This document shows, in pieces, positions 10,688 through 19,268 of a DNA stretch of 35,981 nucleotides. The number at the start of each line of letters is the position of its first letter. The stretch's first letter is position 1. The notes under the pieces were generated by a model. That model saw only the letters and a list, made by a program, of their open reading frames with translations, was not told the DNA's origin and searched no databases. This DNA comes from Nitrospirota bacterium (GTDB taxonomy: Bacteria > Nitrospirota > Leptospirillia > Leptospirillales > Leptospirillaceae): the NCBI GenBank assembly GCA_021840555.1, contig JAKBXW010000009.1:1-35981 (forward strand). The letters run 5' to 3'. The position numbers and the translations under genes are program-made.

Positions 10688-12178
10688 TTGAGCCAACGAA
10701 CTCGGGGTTTGCGTCTCCGAGCCAAAATCTTTCTTTTTTCGGCCGTTCTTCTGGGGATCATCCTCTCATCGAATCTTTACGCCATCACCAGCCTGTACGC
10801 TCTCCATCGGATCTTTCTCGAAATAAAGAACCAGTCCGTTTCCGGCCTTCTGACGATCTCCCAGATCCAGAACAGGGTGGGCGTCATCCTGGCTGAGGAC
10901 AAGCGGTACATTCTCTTCGCCCCCCTCCCCCCCCAGTCGCCCTCTCCCGTCGAAACGGAGCTTCCCCTCCTCCTCGCCCTTCTGAAAACACTCCCTCAGC
11001 CGGATGCGTCCACCGCCACCCTCGTACGCGGAACTCAGGCTGCGGAGATCGGTCTTCTTGAAGCCATCCGGAAGGAGCGGGACGCCTTGAACCATGGGAA
11101 CAGATCGTTGGCGATTGCCGTCAGCAGAGGCTCCACCGCACCCCTGCTCATTTACATGGCCGGCCTCTTGAGGGATCTCAAGGAAGGCTATCAGCGGACT
11201 CTCGAGCGGAGAATAGCCGAGACGACGGCCCGGGAGGAGCAGATGACGACGGTCAGTATCGAGATGACCGCGATCGGATCTCTCCTCGTGCTCCTTCTTC
11301 TGGTCTCATTCTCTCGGATGGTCCTCGTCCCGATCAACGCCCTCATCGCGGGGACGCGCCGCATCTCTCAGGGGGCTTTCCACAACCCCGTGAACCTCGC
11401 CAACACCGATGAAATGGGAGACCTCGCCCGGGCCCTGAACGAAATGGCCCACAGGCTGGGGGAGCTCTCCCGGAAAAAGTCCGAATTCGTCACGGTGGCC
11501 TCCCACGAGCTCCGGACACCCCTCACCAGCATCCGGGGATTTATAGCCATGCTCAAGAGGCAGGCCCTGGGCCCCCTGAACGAAGAACAGCAGAAAAGCC
11601 TGACCGTCGTGGGTGAGGAGATCGACCATCTTGTCGATCTCGTCAACCAGCTTCTTGATCTCGGCCGAATCGAGGCGGGACAGATGCGCATCGATCTCCA
11701 GCCACTGGAGCTCCGGACCTTCCTGGGGCGGATCATCGAGCGGTACCGTCTGGCCGCCGAGGGATCGGGAAGACGATTCGATGCCCGGATCGACGGAGAG
11801 CTTCCGGAAATCATCCGGACCGATGCCAACAAACTGGCCCAGGTGCTGGACAACCTTTTGGGAAATGCGTTTAAATTTACCCAAGAAGGGGAGGAAATTC
11901 GATTTTCCGTCGCCCGGGAACTGAAAACGCTCCGCTTCGAGATCGCCGATACCGGCATCGGAATCCCCGCGGAAAATATCCCTTTCCTTTTCGACAAGTT
12001 TTATCAGGTGGCCCCCTTCGACATCCGCACAAAGGAAGGTCTTGGACTGGGGCTGGCCGTCACAAAAGGAATCGTCATCACGATGGGAGGGTCGATCGAG
12101 ATTTCCCAAAACACCCCCAAAGGAACAATCTTCATCGTCTCCCTCCCCCTTTTATACGAGGAGGGATCCCATGAATAG
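10688..12178 (+). CDS. Sensor histidine kinase, GlrK/QseE-like arrangement
   Basis: Inner-membrane sensor kinase of 496 residues. Membrane helix 1 is at about 12-34, then a periplasmic sensor region of about 155 residues without a recognised domain, then helix 2 at about 192-212. HAMP covers about 213-265. The HisKA domain has ASHELRTPLTS with phospho-acceptor His273. The ATPase domain has NLLGNAFKFT (N box), DTGIGIP (G1) and GLGLGLAV (G2). The start is the TTG at 10688 with a G-rich stretch upstream; the 143-base gap before it holds a possible -10 box TAGAAT (10608-10613) with a poor -35. It overlaps the following lipoprotein gene by eight bases. The order kinase, lipoprotein, sigma54 regulator equals that of glrK-qseG-glrR in E. 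coli. A tract of eight C lies at 10927-10934. Confidence 0.92.
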   Translation: MSQRTRGLRLRAKIFLFSAVLLGIILSSNLYAITSLYALHRIFLEIKNQSVSGLLTISQIQNRVGVILAEDKRYILFAPLPPQSPSPVETELPLLLALLKTLPQPDASTATLVRGTQAAEIGLLEAIRKERDALNHGNRSLAIAVSRGSTAPLLIYMAGLLRDLKEGYQRTLERRIAETTAREEQMTTVSIEMTAIGSLLVLLLLVSFSRMVLVPINALIAGTRRISQGAFHNPVNLANTDEMGDLARALNEMAHRLGELSRKKSEFVTVASHELRTPLTSIRGFIAMLKRQALGPLNEEQQKSLTVVGEEIDHLVDLVNQLLDLGRIEAGQMRIDLQPLELRTFLGRIIERYRLAAEGSGRRFDARIDGELPEIIRTDANKLAQVLDNLLGNAFKFTQEGEEIRFSVARELKTLRFEIADTGIGIPAENIPFLFDKFYQVAPFDIRTKEGLGLGLAVTKGIVITMGGSIEISQNTPKGTIFIVSLPLLYEEGSHE

Positions 12179-12701
12179 AGTCCTTATCAAGCCCCTTTTA
12201 CGGCCAATCCTTTTCCTTATGCTTCTTCCGCTGCTTTCCTGTCAGTCCGTCCCGCCGGTCCGGACGCCGCCTCCCTGTCCACCACCCGTCGTCATTCTGC
12301 CCCCCTTCGCCATCGCAGAGATCAGCCATCACGACGCCCAGTACTTCGGTGGAATGTCATACCTCTTTACGAAACACTACTACAGGGCGGCCAGAGTTCT
12401 CCTGAAGCAGCGCTCATCACTCGCAGACCTCTCCCCGGCGGTTCGCGACAGGCTCGTCTTTGCATGGGCCCTGGCCGACCTTCATCTGGGCCCAGGGGAA
12501 CGCCATGAAGGACGCGACCTTTTGCGGACGCTCAACGGGGAAAAAACGCCCACGGAACTGAAGGAGGCCTCCCAGAGGCTCCTTGCCGACGCGCAGGAAT
12601 CATCGAGACTCCGCAAGGAAAGAGCCCTCCTCCTGCAAAAGCTTTCCCAGGTGAAGAAGACGCTGAAGGAATTCTCAAATCTGGAAAAATCCCTAAAATG
12701 A
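12171..12701 (+). CDS. Putative QseG-like lipoprotein between sensor and regulator
   Basis: Small lipoprotein of 176 residues. The signal peptide is clear: basic residues, a leucine-rich core and the lipobox LLSC with acylated Cys24. A proline-rich stretch with runs of P and V follows to about residue 45. The rest is helical, with a tetratricopeptide-like look (FTKHYYRAARVLL ... LADLHLGPG), ending in a charged, probably coiled-coil tail rich in Lys, Leu and Glu. The ATG at 12171 lies inside the end of the kinase gene, with GAGGAGGGA upstream. The next gene overlaps by ATGA. Position and size match QseG/YfhG, the outer-membrane lipoprotein partner of GlrK. Sequence similarity to QseG cannot be judged by eye, so the assignment rests mainly on gene order. 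Confidence 0.8.
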   Translation: MNRVLIKPLLRPILFLMLLPLLSCQSVPPVRTPPPCPPPVVILPPFAIAEISHHDAQYFGGMSYLFTKHYYRAARVLLKQRSSLADLSPAVRDRLVFAWALADLHLGPGERHEGRDLLRTLNGEKTPTELKEASQRLLADAQESSRLRKERALLLQKLSQVKKTLKEFSNLEKSLK

Positions 12702-14077
12702 AGGCCCAGGGTCGCATACTGGTCGTGGACGACTACACCAACACGCGCCTTTATCTGAAGACTCTCCTGTCGCATGAAGGATATGTCGTCTACGAGGCGG
12801 GAAGCGGACGGGAGGCCCTTGAGGCCCTGAAGGCCGACCCCCTTCCGGCCCACCGCTCCGCGATTCTTCTGGATCTCAAGCTTCCCGACACCACCGGCAT
12901 CGAGCTGGTCGAACCCCTCCGTACCCTTTACCCCCAGGTCCCGGTGGTGATCATGACGGCCCATGCGACGGTCGAGACCGCCGTCGAGGCGATCCGGAAG
13001 GGTGCGGCCAACTATCTGGAAAAACCGATCGACGAAAAGAAACTGCTGACATTGCTGGCCGATCTGACATCGGCACCCGTGAGACCGGAGAGAATGAACC
13101 GGCCGGAGGAGGACCTCCCCCTCCCCCTTCTCGCGGGAGAGAGCCCGGCCGTCAAAAAGCTGGCCGACCGCATCCGGAAAGCCGCATCCCATTCCATTCC
13201 CATCCTGATCACCGGAGAGTCTGGAACAGGCAAGGAGCTGGTCGCCCGCTCAATCCACCAGCTCTCACCCCGCCGCGAAGAGCCGTTCATTGCCGTGAAC
13301 ACGGGAGCCATCTCCCGGGAACTGGTCAACTCGGAGCTTTTCGGCCACGAAAAGGGTTCCTTCACCAGTGCCCTCTCCCGAAAGGACGGGTGGCTTTCCA
13401 CCGCGGGGAAGGGAACCCTTTTCCTCGATGAAATTGGCACAATGGATCTTTCCACCCAGATCGCCCTCCTCCGGGTCCTTGAAAACAGGACCTTTTACAG
13501 GGTCGGGGGAACCGAGGAGCTTTCTTTCCATGCCCGGATCATCGGGGCCAGCAATATCGACCCTCTCCTTCTTGTGAACCAGGGCCGCCTTCGGGAGGAT
13601 CTGTATTACCGGATGAATGTCTTTCCCATCAATGTCCCGCCTCTCCGCGACCGGGGGGAGGACATTCTTCTTCTGGCGCGAAGATTTCTCGCGGAGGCCT
13701 TCGACAGCCCCGGCCTGGCCATCGGCATCTCCCCCGCCGCGAGAGAGATTCTTCTGGACTATCCCTGGCCGGGAAATGTCCGCGAGCTCAAGAACCGCAT
13801 GATCGAGGTCGCAGTGATCCAGGGAATGACATCCCCGAACCGGTTCGATCTCGAAAAAGAGATGATCGCCCCGCTTCTTCGCCTGTCTTCTTCTTCCGGA
13901 GAGGCGCCATTTCCCGCATCCCACCCCAGAACATTGAAGGAAGGGGAAAGGGAACAGATCCGGAGGGCCCTGTCCGAAGCGGGTGGGAACAAAAGCCTGG
14001 CCGCGAGAACCCTCGGCATCAGCCGCAAAGCGCTCTATGCCAAGATGAGGGAATACGGGATCGAAGAGGAAGAGTGA
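12698..14077 (+). CDS. Sigma54-type response regulator with altered GAFTGA loop
   Basis: NtrC-family regulator of 459 residues. The receiver domain (about 5-120) has the acidic pair Asp11/Asp12, phospho-acceptor Asp59 in LLDLKLPD, MTAHA, and Lys109 in EKPI. The AAA+ domain (about 144-375) has Walker A GESGTGKE (172-179), FLDEIG (Walker B) and the sensor segment WPGNVRELKN. A Fis-type helix-turn-helix with SLAARTLGISRKALYAKM ends the protein. The loop that contacts sigma54, normally GAFTGA, reads GSFTSA at residues 220-225, keeping Phe and Thr but changing the second and fifth positions. It may still work with sigma54 or may have changed its mechanism. The start overlaps the lipoprotein stop (ATGA). 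It should be the partner of the upstream kinase. Confidence 0.93.
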   Translation: MKAQGRILVVDDYTNTRLYLKTLLSHEGYVVYEAGSGREALEALKADPLPAHRSAILLDLKLPDTTGIELVEPLRTLYPQVPVVIMTAHATVETAVEAIRKGAANYLEKPIDEKKLLTLLADLTSAPVRPERMNRPEEDLPLPLLAGESPAVKKLADRIRKAASHSIPILITGESGTGKELVARSIHQLSPRREEPFIAVNTGAISRELVNSELFGHEKGSFTSALSRKDGWLSTAGKGTLFLDEIGTMDLSTQIALLRVLENRTFYRVGGTEELSFHARIIGASNIDPLLLVNQGRLREDLYYRMNVFPINVPPLRDRGEDILLLARRFLAEAFDSPGLAIGISPAAREILLDYPWPGNVRELKNRMIEVAVIQGMTSPNRFDLEKEMIAPLLRLSSSSGEAPFPASHPRTLKEGEREQIRRALSEAGGNKSLAARTLGISRKALYAKMREYGIEEEE

Positions 14078-14133
14078 CCACCCGGTCCTTCCAGCCCTTC
14101 GCTCTCATCGTTCCTTCCGGACTCGCAAAAAAC

Positions 14134-14922
14134 TCATCTCAACAACTCCCCGAGAAGTCGCAGGATCGTCATCGCGAGAAGAATTCCCTGAAAAAGCCGG
14201 ATCCGGGTTCCCCCCAGTCTTCTGGTGAATCGCGCCCCCAGGACCGATCCCCCCAGAGCCCCCAGAACAATCGGAAGCGTCGGCGGGGCGAGGGAGCCTG
14301 AGGCCACGATTTTGAAAACAGAGGCGGCGGCGGCCATCGGGAACATCACGGCCAGGCTCGATCCGACAGCCACATAGGAGGGATATCGGAAGAAGAGGGT
14401 CAGAACGGGATAAAAAAGAAAGCCCCCCCCCACTCCCAGAATTCCGCTCGAGAGTCCGATGACCGACAGGACCGGGAACTCGAGCGATGACCCGGTCCGG
14501 AATTCTCCGGGCGGGTGCTCCACGGGGCGAAAGAATAGAAGGCCCAGCGCGAGACAGGTCTCGATCAGAAAGAGAAGAAGGATGAGACGTCCTGAAAACC
14601 GGTAGGAGAGAAATCCGCCGACCGCTCCGCCAGTCAGGGCCGACAGGGCCCAGAGGACGATTCTCCGGATCGGGACATGGGCGGCGGGACGATGGACGAG
14701 GATCCCCATGAGCGCCGCGAATGTCACCTGGACCATGGAGATCTCCGTCGCCTGGAAGGGAGTGACTCCCTGACCGGCCACCAGCGGAAGCAGAAAGAGG
14801 AGGGCGGGGAGGAGAACCACCCCGCCCCCGATCCCCAGAAGGCCCGAAAGAAATCCCGAGACTCCTCCCAGTCCGAGGTAGATCCCTGCAAGTGCCGCAA
14901 CCTGAACCATCTCTCCCCCCAT
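14134..14922 (-). CDS. TauE/SafE family membrane transporter
   Basis: Integral membrane protein of 262 residues with about eight hydrophobic helices arranged as two related halves. Each half has a glycine-rich signature: SGLLGIGGGVVLLPALL near residue 25 and SGILGVGGGFLFYPVL near residue 160, typical of the TauE/SafE (DUF81) family. Members export sulfite, sulfoacetate or other small anions; the substrate here is unknown. It starts five bases after the stop of the upstream lipoprotein gene, so the two are probably co-transcribed. ATG at 14922 and ATG at 14910 are both possible starts. A run of nine C lies at 14423-14431 in the second glycine-rich motif. The gene converges with the response regulator, 56 bases away. 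Confidence 0.88.
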   Translation of the reverse strand: MGGEMVQVAALAGIYLGLGGVSGFLSGLLGIGGGVVLLPALLFLLPLVAGQGVTPFQATEISMVQVTFAALMGILVHRPAAHVPIRRIVLWALSALTGGAVGGFLSYRFSGRLILLLFLIETCLALGLLFFRPVEHPPGEFRTGSSLEFPVLSVIGLSSGILGVGGGFLFYPVLTLFFRYPSYVAVGSSLAVMFPMAAAASVFKIVASGSLAPPTLPIVLGALGGSVLGARFTRRLGGTRIRLFQGILLAMTILRLLGELLR

Positions 14923-14927
14923 CTCCC

Positions 14928-15956
14928 TCAGGAACTTCCCGTATAGATCGTCAGGGTCTCGACGGACTCTCCCGACAGGCTGAAAACGGAACCCAGGGCC
15001 CCCAGAGTCCCCCCCGGATTCAGGATGGAACCGAGACCGAAGAGTGAGATATTGGCGGGGGATCCCGCCACAAGAAAATTATTGGCGGGATCGATGGCCA
15101 GAAGCGTGGGAGGAACCGAAAGAGAGAGCGACGTTCGGGAGATGGGCGACAGAGTCCCTCCTCGCGAGCTGTAAAGGGTGGTGACCGGATAGAGGTCGAC
15201 GGCAGAGGTCCTGGGATCCGGCAAAAGGACGGCCTCGGACTCGGCCGCCCCGGAGAGCGGCCCCCCCCCCGGATAGGAATCGGCCAGGGTCCAGACGGCC
15301 TGTGGCGAGAGGGTGCCCCCCGAAAGGACGCTGGTCTGGGTCAGGAGATAGAGTTGGGTTGTGGCGGAAGATCCGCTTCCGGTCACGACCCCGGCGAGAA
15401 ACATGACCCCGTCCGTCAGGGGGATAAGAAATCCTCCGGAAAGAGAGGGGTGTTGACCGGGAATAGGCTGGCAGGACGACGGCACGATCGATCCCCCTCC
15501 CGTTTCCTGAACCAGGGTGTTGGCATCGAAGAGGGCGAGGCATCCCTGAGAATTTGTCTGGGTGGTCATGAGCACAACAAGCACCTGGGGGGTCACCGTA
15601 GCCAGAGCCCATGGCGTATATCCCGAAGGAAGTGTCACCTTCACGAACGGACTTGCGGACGAAAGGGGCAAGGGCGCGACGAGGAAGAACCCCTGACTGC
15701 TGCTCCGGGCCAGAACGATCAGGGCGTTGTCCACATCCGCGCTCCCCCAGACCGTGTCTCCGGCCGGGATGGAAAGCGTCGAGAGGACGGCGGGAGACTG
15801 GGAGAAAGGAAAACTGTAGGTCACGGCATTCCCTCCGGAGGCCCCCGATTCGCCTGCCACCAGCACCTCGGGAGGGGTGACGGGGTTTGCGGGGAGCCCG
15901 CAGGAGGAGAGGCCGAGGAGCAGGGGGATCAGGAGCGCCCCGACGAGACCCTTCAC
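14928..15956 (-). CDS. Lipoprotein of unknown function with a poly-G tract
   Basis: I do not recognise this protein. It has 342 residues with a lipoprotein signal: a Leu-rich core and the lipobox LSSC, with acylated Cys19. The mature part is low in charge and rich in Ser, Gly, Thr, Leu and Val. Short hydrophobic strands repeat (for example ALIVLARSSS, PQVLVVLMTT, TLLAIDPANNFLVAG), which suggests a beta-propeller-like or other all-beta fold. The gene contains a run of ten G on its coding strand (15261-15270), where one base gained or lost would change the C-terminal part. It overlaps the antiporter gene upstream by four bases (ATGA) and lies five bases before the TauE-type gene. Confidence 0.75.
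   Translation of the reverse strand: MKGLVGALLIPLLLGLSSCGLPANPVTPPEVLVAGESGASGGNAVTYSFPFSQSPAVLSTLSIPAGDTVWGSADVDNALIVLARSSSQGFFLVAPLPLSSASPFVKVTLPSGYTPWALATVTPQVLVVLMTTQTNSQGCLALFDANTLVQETGGGSIVPSSCQPIPGQHPSLSGGFLIPLTDGVMFLAGVVTGSGSSATTQLYLLTQTSVLSGGTLSPQAVWTLADSYPGGGPLSGAAESEAVLLPDPRTSAVDLYPVTTLYSSRGGTLSPISRTSLSLSVPPTLLAIDPANNFLVAGSPANISLFGLGSILNPGGTLGALGSVFSLSGESVETLTIYTGSS
15261..15270 (-). repeat. Homopolymer of ten G in a lipoprotein gene
   Basis: Ten consecutive C on the + strand encode a Pro-Gly-Gly-Gly stretch on the - strand. Tracts of this length are prone to slipped-strand errors. One alternative frame remains open until 15079, so a slip would give a protein with a different and shorter C-terminus. 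Confidence 0.8.
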
Positions 15957-17173
15957 GGTCGTCTCCCGTCATGGTTTGCAAATCCCAGATAGCGGGCCAT
16001 GGGCGCCGAGCCGAGAGCCCCGATCGCGATGGTCCCCACCACGACCGAGAAGACGATGAGGGAGGCCTTAGGCGGGAGGGCGTCGTGGGAGAGTCCCAGA
16101 AGGGCTCCCGCCATGATCCCGGTCTCCCGGACCACGGACATGAATCCCATTTCCTGGAGGGTAAACTGAGATCTCCGGTCGAGGGGAAGAAGGACAAAAA
16201 CGATCAGGGGGCGCACCAAAACAACGAGAAAGAGAACGAGGAGAAAAAGACGGATCCAGGAAACCCCTCCCGTCGAGCCCGGTATCAGCGTTCCCATGAC
16301 CAGGAAGATGAAGAAACTCGCCAGATAGGCGACTAGATCGTTGACCGTCTTGAACGCCTCTCCGGAAAAGGGGGAGACGTCCTTCTTCGCGGCGCCGGAA
16401 GCCCGGCCCACCACCATTCCGAGAACGAAGGCGCAAAGGAGGGCCTGCGCATGAAGGAAGAGGGATAGACCGAACCCCGCAAGAAGTGACGATAACACCA
16501 GAACCGGCAGGTTGTCCCGGAAAAGGCCTATTTTCCTGTGGGTGGCGAGCAGAATGACAGCCACACCCAGAAGGGCGCCCGTCAGGGCTCCCCAGAGAAT
16601 GGAGAAGGAAAAATCCAGAAGCGTTCCCGAAATGGAGCCCTCCGGCCGGGAGAGGGAGAGAATGAAAAGGGTCATCAGACTTCCCGTGACGTCTCCCAGG
16701 GCACTCTCGGCCACCAGGGTCTCAAAGACCCGGGGTGGAATGGGGAGCTTCCTGAGAATCGGCAGGATGGATGCGGGATCGGTCGTGGAAAGGATCGCTC
16801 CCAGAAGAAGGCCCTCGTACAACGTCATGCCAAAAAGGAAATGGACCGCGACGGCGAGGAGGAGCGAGGTCAGAAAAAGCCCCAGGGATACCAGAAGGGC
16901 GATGGCGATCCCGTGGTCGCGAACCCGGTCGATCCGCGTCCGGAGACCGGCTTCGTAAAGGACGAGGAAGACGGCCCCAAGAAGAAAGATGTGGCCGGCA
17001 CCCATGAGCGACTCTCCGGAGAGGATCCCAAGACCCGTCGGACCGAGCAGGAGGCCTAAAAGCATGAACCAGAGAATGTCGGGAGTGCGGAGGCGCTCGG
17101 AAAGGCGGGAAAGAAAAAGGGCCGCGATCAGAAGACCGGAGAGAAGAAGGAGAAGGAGAGAGGCTTTTTCCAC
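15953..17173 (-). CDS. CPA-type cation/proton antiporter
   Basis: Membrane protein of 406 residues with about 12 hydrophobic helices and no cytoplasmic TrkA domain, fitting the Na+(K+)/H+ exchanger superfamily. Marks are RLRTPDILWFMLLGLLLGP near the N-terminus, YEAGLRTR, the unwound-helix motif STTDPAS at about residue 130, the ion-site motif ESALGDVTG at about 155 (ESxxND in many NhaP proteins), and SVVRETGIMAGALLG near the C-terminus. The Asp of the ion site is retained, but its usual neighbour Asn is Gly. Likely role: pH or ion homeostasis at the inner membrane. The start is GTG with AAAGGA upstream. It is the first gene of a three-gene - strand operon with the lipoprotein and the TauE-type gene. 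Confidence 0.88.
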   Translation of the reverse strand: MEKASLLLLLLSGLLIAALFLSRLSERLRTPDILWFMLLGLLLGPTGLGILSGESLMGAGHIFLLGAVFLVLYEAGLRTRIDRVRDHGIAIALLVSLGLFLTSLLLAVAVHFLFGMTLYEGLLLGAILSTTDPASILPILRKLPIPPRVFETLVAESALGDVTGSLMTLFILSLSRPEGSISGTLLDFSFSILWGALTGALLGVAVILLATHRKIGLFRDNLPVLVLSSLLAGFGLSLFLHAQALLCAFVLGMVVGRASGAAKKDVSPFSGEAFKTVNDLVAYLASFFIFLVMGTLIPGSTGGVSWIRLFLLVLFLVVLVRPLIVFVLLPLDRRSQFTLQEMGFMSVVRETGIMAGALLGLSHDALPPKASLIVFSVVVGTIAIGALGSAPMARYLGFANHDGRRP

Positions 17174-17219
17174 GGGTTCCTTTCATAACCGCCGATATAC
17201 CGGAGAATATTGATTGGTG

Positions 17220-17225
17220 TATAAT
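17220..17225 (+). promoter_or_regulatory. Candidate -10 element ahead of the small hypothetical gene
   Basis: A perfect TATAAT lies 50 bases upstream of the ATG at 17276, in the divergent gap between the antiporter and the + strand genes. No good -35 box is found at the usual distance, so activity would need an activator or is uncertain. Confidence 0.4.
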
Positions 17226-17275
17226 AGCGTCAAACGGATCCCCAAATCACTCTCCACTCAAGGAGTCCACAGCCC

Positions 17276-17569
17276 ATGCCCGTCTATTCCCTTGTGAGCC
17301 GGGATCCGGATCATTCCGGAGAGATCGACCTCTGGCATCCGGAGCGGATCCCCGAGGAGGAGTTCGGCGAGCTCGTCCTGGAGGCCATGCAATGGACAAG
17401 CTCCGCCACCTGGCGCGAACAGATTTTTGAAGTGGGGCGATACCTGATCGAAAAACATGGCTTCTCGGAAGCCGGCGGGGTTTTCCGCATCTCCTATCCC
17501 TCCGACTGGTCCAAGCAGGCCGTCCGGGACCGTCTCAGGGCGCTTCTTGCCAAGGACCGCTCGGACTAG
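17276..17569 (+). CDS. Small hypothetical protein
   Basis: I do not recognise this 97-residue soluble protein. It is acidic in its first half (IDLWHPERIPEEEFGELVLEAM) and more basic towards the end (WSKQAVRDRLRALLAKDRSD), and has no Cys pair, membrane helix or signal peptide. The start is supported by AAGGAG at normal spacing and by the -10 element upstream. Codon use matches the neighbouring genes, which supports it being real. It lies 23 bases before the PAP2 gene and is probably co-transcribed with it and rlmN. Confidence 0.7.
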   Translation: MPVYSLVSRDPDHSGEIDLWHPERIPEEEFGELVLEAMQWTSSATWREQIFEVGRYLIEKHGFSEAGGVFRISYPSDWSKQAVRDRLRALLAKDRSD

Positions 17570-17592
17570 CCCGTCCTCTCCCGAAAGGAACG

Positions 17593-18189
17593 ATGAACAG
17601 CCTGATCCATGCCGACCAGAGCCTTTTCCTCTGGCTCAACAACACACTCGAACGCTCCTGGCTCGATCCGGTCATGGAGGCGGCCACCGCACTCGGCAAT
17701 GGATTCTATCTTTTCCCGATCGGACTGCTCCTCATGGCCTTGTTCGCCCGGAAGAACTTCAGGCGGGACTTTGTCCTCTGGGCTTCAACATCCTTCGTCT
17801 CCTTCATCGTCGGAACGACCCTCAAGCATCTGGTCCAACGGGACCGGCCCCTGGCCGCATTCCATTCGGCCATCGCCTCCCATGCCGTAACCGTCCACGT
17901 TCTGGGCCCCTCCCTCTATGCCAACTCCTTTCCATCGGGCCACACCTTCACCGCATTTTCAACGGCCTCGCTATTTTCAAGCCTGTATCCCCCCATTGCC
18001 GTCCCCCTCTTCACCCTGGCGACCCTGACGGGTCTGTCCAGAATCTACGTGGGCGCCCACTTCCCCCTCGATGTTCTTGGCGGGGCGTTCATCGGCCTCT
18101 TTTCAACCTTTCTTGTCATGCGGTGGATTGCGCCCCGGTGGATCCGGGCGAACGCCGCAAAACCGGAAGGCCCGGGGACAACTCCGTGA
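17593..18189 (+). CDS. PAP2 family phosphatase
   Basis: Membrane phosphatase of 198 residues with about five or six hydrophobic segments. The three motifs of the type 2 phosphatidic acid phosphatase superfamily are intact: KHLVQRDRP at about 76-84, FPSGHTF at about 115-121, and SRIYVGAHFPLDV at about 156-168, with the catalytic His residues in the last two. Substrates in the family include undecaprenyl pyrophosphate, phosphatidylglycerol phosphate and lipid A phosphates. A PgpB- or BacA-like role in envelope synthesis is likely but not fixed by the sequence. AAAGGAACG precedes the ATG. The stop overlaps the rlmN start (GTGA). Confidence 0.92.
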   Translation: MNSLIHADQSLFLWLNNTLERSWLDPVMEAATALGNGFYLFPIGLLLMALFARKNFRRDFVLWASTSFVSFIVGTTLKHLVQRDRPLAAFHSAIASHAVTVHVLGPSLYANSFPSGHTFTAFSTASLFSSLYPPIAVPLFTLATLTGLSRIYVGAHFPLDVLGGAFIGLFSTFLVMRWIAPRWIRANAAKPEGPGTTP

Positions 18190-19268
18190 ACCTTCTCGAT
18201 ATCCCCGCAGGACTCTGGGCTGAAAAATTCCGGGAACTGGGAGAGCCCCCCTATCGTGGTCGCCAGACCGCCCATTGGGTCTTCAGAAAAGGGGTCACCG
18301 ATCCGCAGGCGATGACAAACCTTCCCCCTTCCACCCGGACACGACTGGAAGAGGAGGAAATGCTCGGAATTCCCTCCCTCGAATCCGCCCACATCTCGGT
18401 GGATGGAACACAGAAACTGGCCCTTCGCCTGGCGGACAGCCCTGTCATCGAGTCGGTCCTGATCCCCCGGAAGGGGCGCATGACCCTCTGCCTTTCCACA
18501 CAGGCCGGATGCGGCATCGGATGCCGGTTTTGCCGAACCGCAGCCATGGGACTCATCCGGAACCTCTCTCCCTCCGAAATCCTGGGACAATGGATCCAGG
18601 CGATGCGCCATCTTGGAGGATCGGGGGAACCCTCCACGGACAGACTCCTCATCGACCATATCGTCTTCATGGGGATGGGGGAACCACTGGCCAATCTCGA
18701 TGCCCTGGTTGTGGCCATCCGGAGCCTGACCCATCCCGAAGGGATCGGACTCTCCCCCCGGAGGATCACTGTTTCGACATCCGGACTGGTTCCCAAGATG
18801 AGACTCCTGGGAGAGGCCAACCTCGGAGTCCAGCTCGCCGTCAGCCTGTGCGCCCCCGATGATCTTCTGCGCCGGGAGATCATGCCGGTAGGCAGGATCT
18901 ACTCCATCGCCGAAATTCTGGAGGCGTGCCGGGAGTTTCCTCTCAAAAACCGGGAGCGCGTCACCTTCGAATACGTTCTCCTGGGCGGCAAGAACGACCG
19001 GCCTGAGCAGGCCCGGGCACTCGGCCGTCTGCTGGCTCCTTTCCGGTCGAAGGTCAATCTCATCCCGTTCAATCCCTTTCCGGGATCGCCCTTTGAGCGG
19101 CCGGAAGGGGATGTCGTTCAGGTTTTTGCCGATATTCTTTCGGGATTCCACATCACGGCGACAATACGGAAATCCATGGGTCCGGACGTGCTTGCGGCAT
19201 GCGGGCAGCTGGCAAGAGAAAATATCCCGGCCGCAGGGAGCGAATACAGGGAGGAGACCGTTTCGTGA
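18186..19268 (+). CDS. rlmN: 23S rRNA/tRNA adenine-C2 methyltransferase RlmN
   Basis: Radical SAM enzyme that methylates C2 of adenosine 2503 in 23S rRNA and adenosine 37 in some tRNAs. It has 360 residues. The iron-sulfur cluster motif is C-GIG-C-RF-C with Cys109, Cys113 and Cys116. The mechanistic cysteines are Cys102 (in LCLSTQ) and Cys339 (in AACGQL). Other marks are FMGMGEPLANLD, the SAM-binding ITVSTSGLVPKM, and NLIPFNPFPGSPF. The start is GTG at 18186, overlapping the PAP2 stop. The reading frame stays open far upstream, but that part is antisense or out-of-frame PAP2 sequence and the family N-terminus (LLDIPAGLWAEKFRELGEP) begins here. Confidence 0.95.
   Translation: MNLLDIPAGLWAEKFRELGEPPYRGRQTAHWVFRKGVTDPQAMTNLPPSTRTRLEEEEMLGIPSLESAHISVDGTQKLALRLADSPVIESVLIPRKGRMTLCLSTQAGCGIGCRFCRTAAMGLIRNLSPSEILGQWIQAMRHLGGSGEPSTDRLLIDHIVFMGMGEPLANLDALVVAIRSLTHPEGIGLSPRRITVSTSGLVPKMRLLGEANLGVQLAVSLCAPDDLLRREIMPVGRIYSIAEILEACREFPLKNRERVTFEYVLLGGKNDRPEQARALGRLLAPFRSKVNLIPFNPFPGSPFERPEGDVVQVFADILSGFHITATIRKSMGPDVLAACGQLARENIPAAGSEYREETVS

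Noticed and set aside
17457-18185. Upstream extension of the rlmN reading frame giving a 603-residue protein
   Set aside because: The extension overlaps the PAP2 gene in another frame and lacks RlmN similarity; GTG at 18186 matches the family N-terminus.
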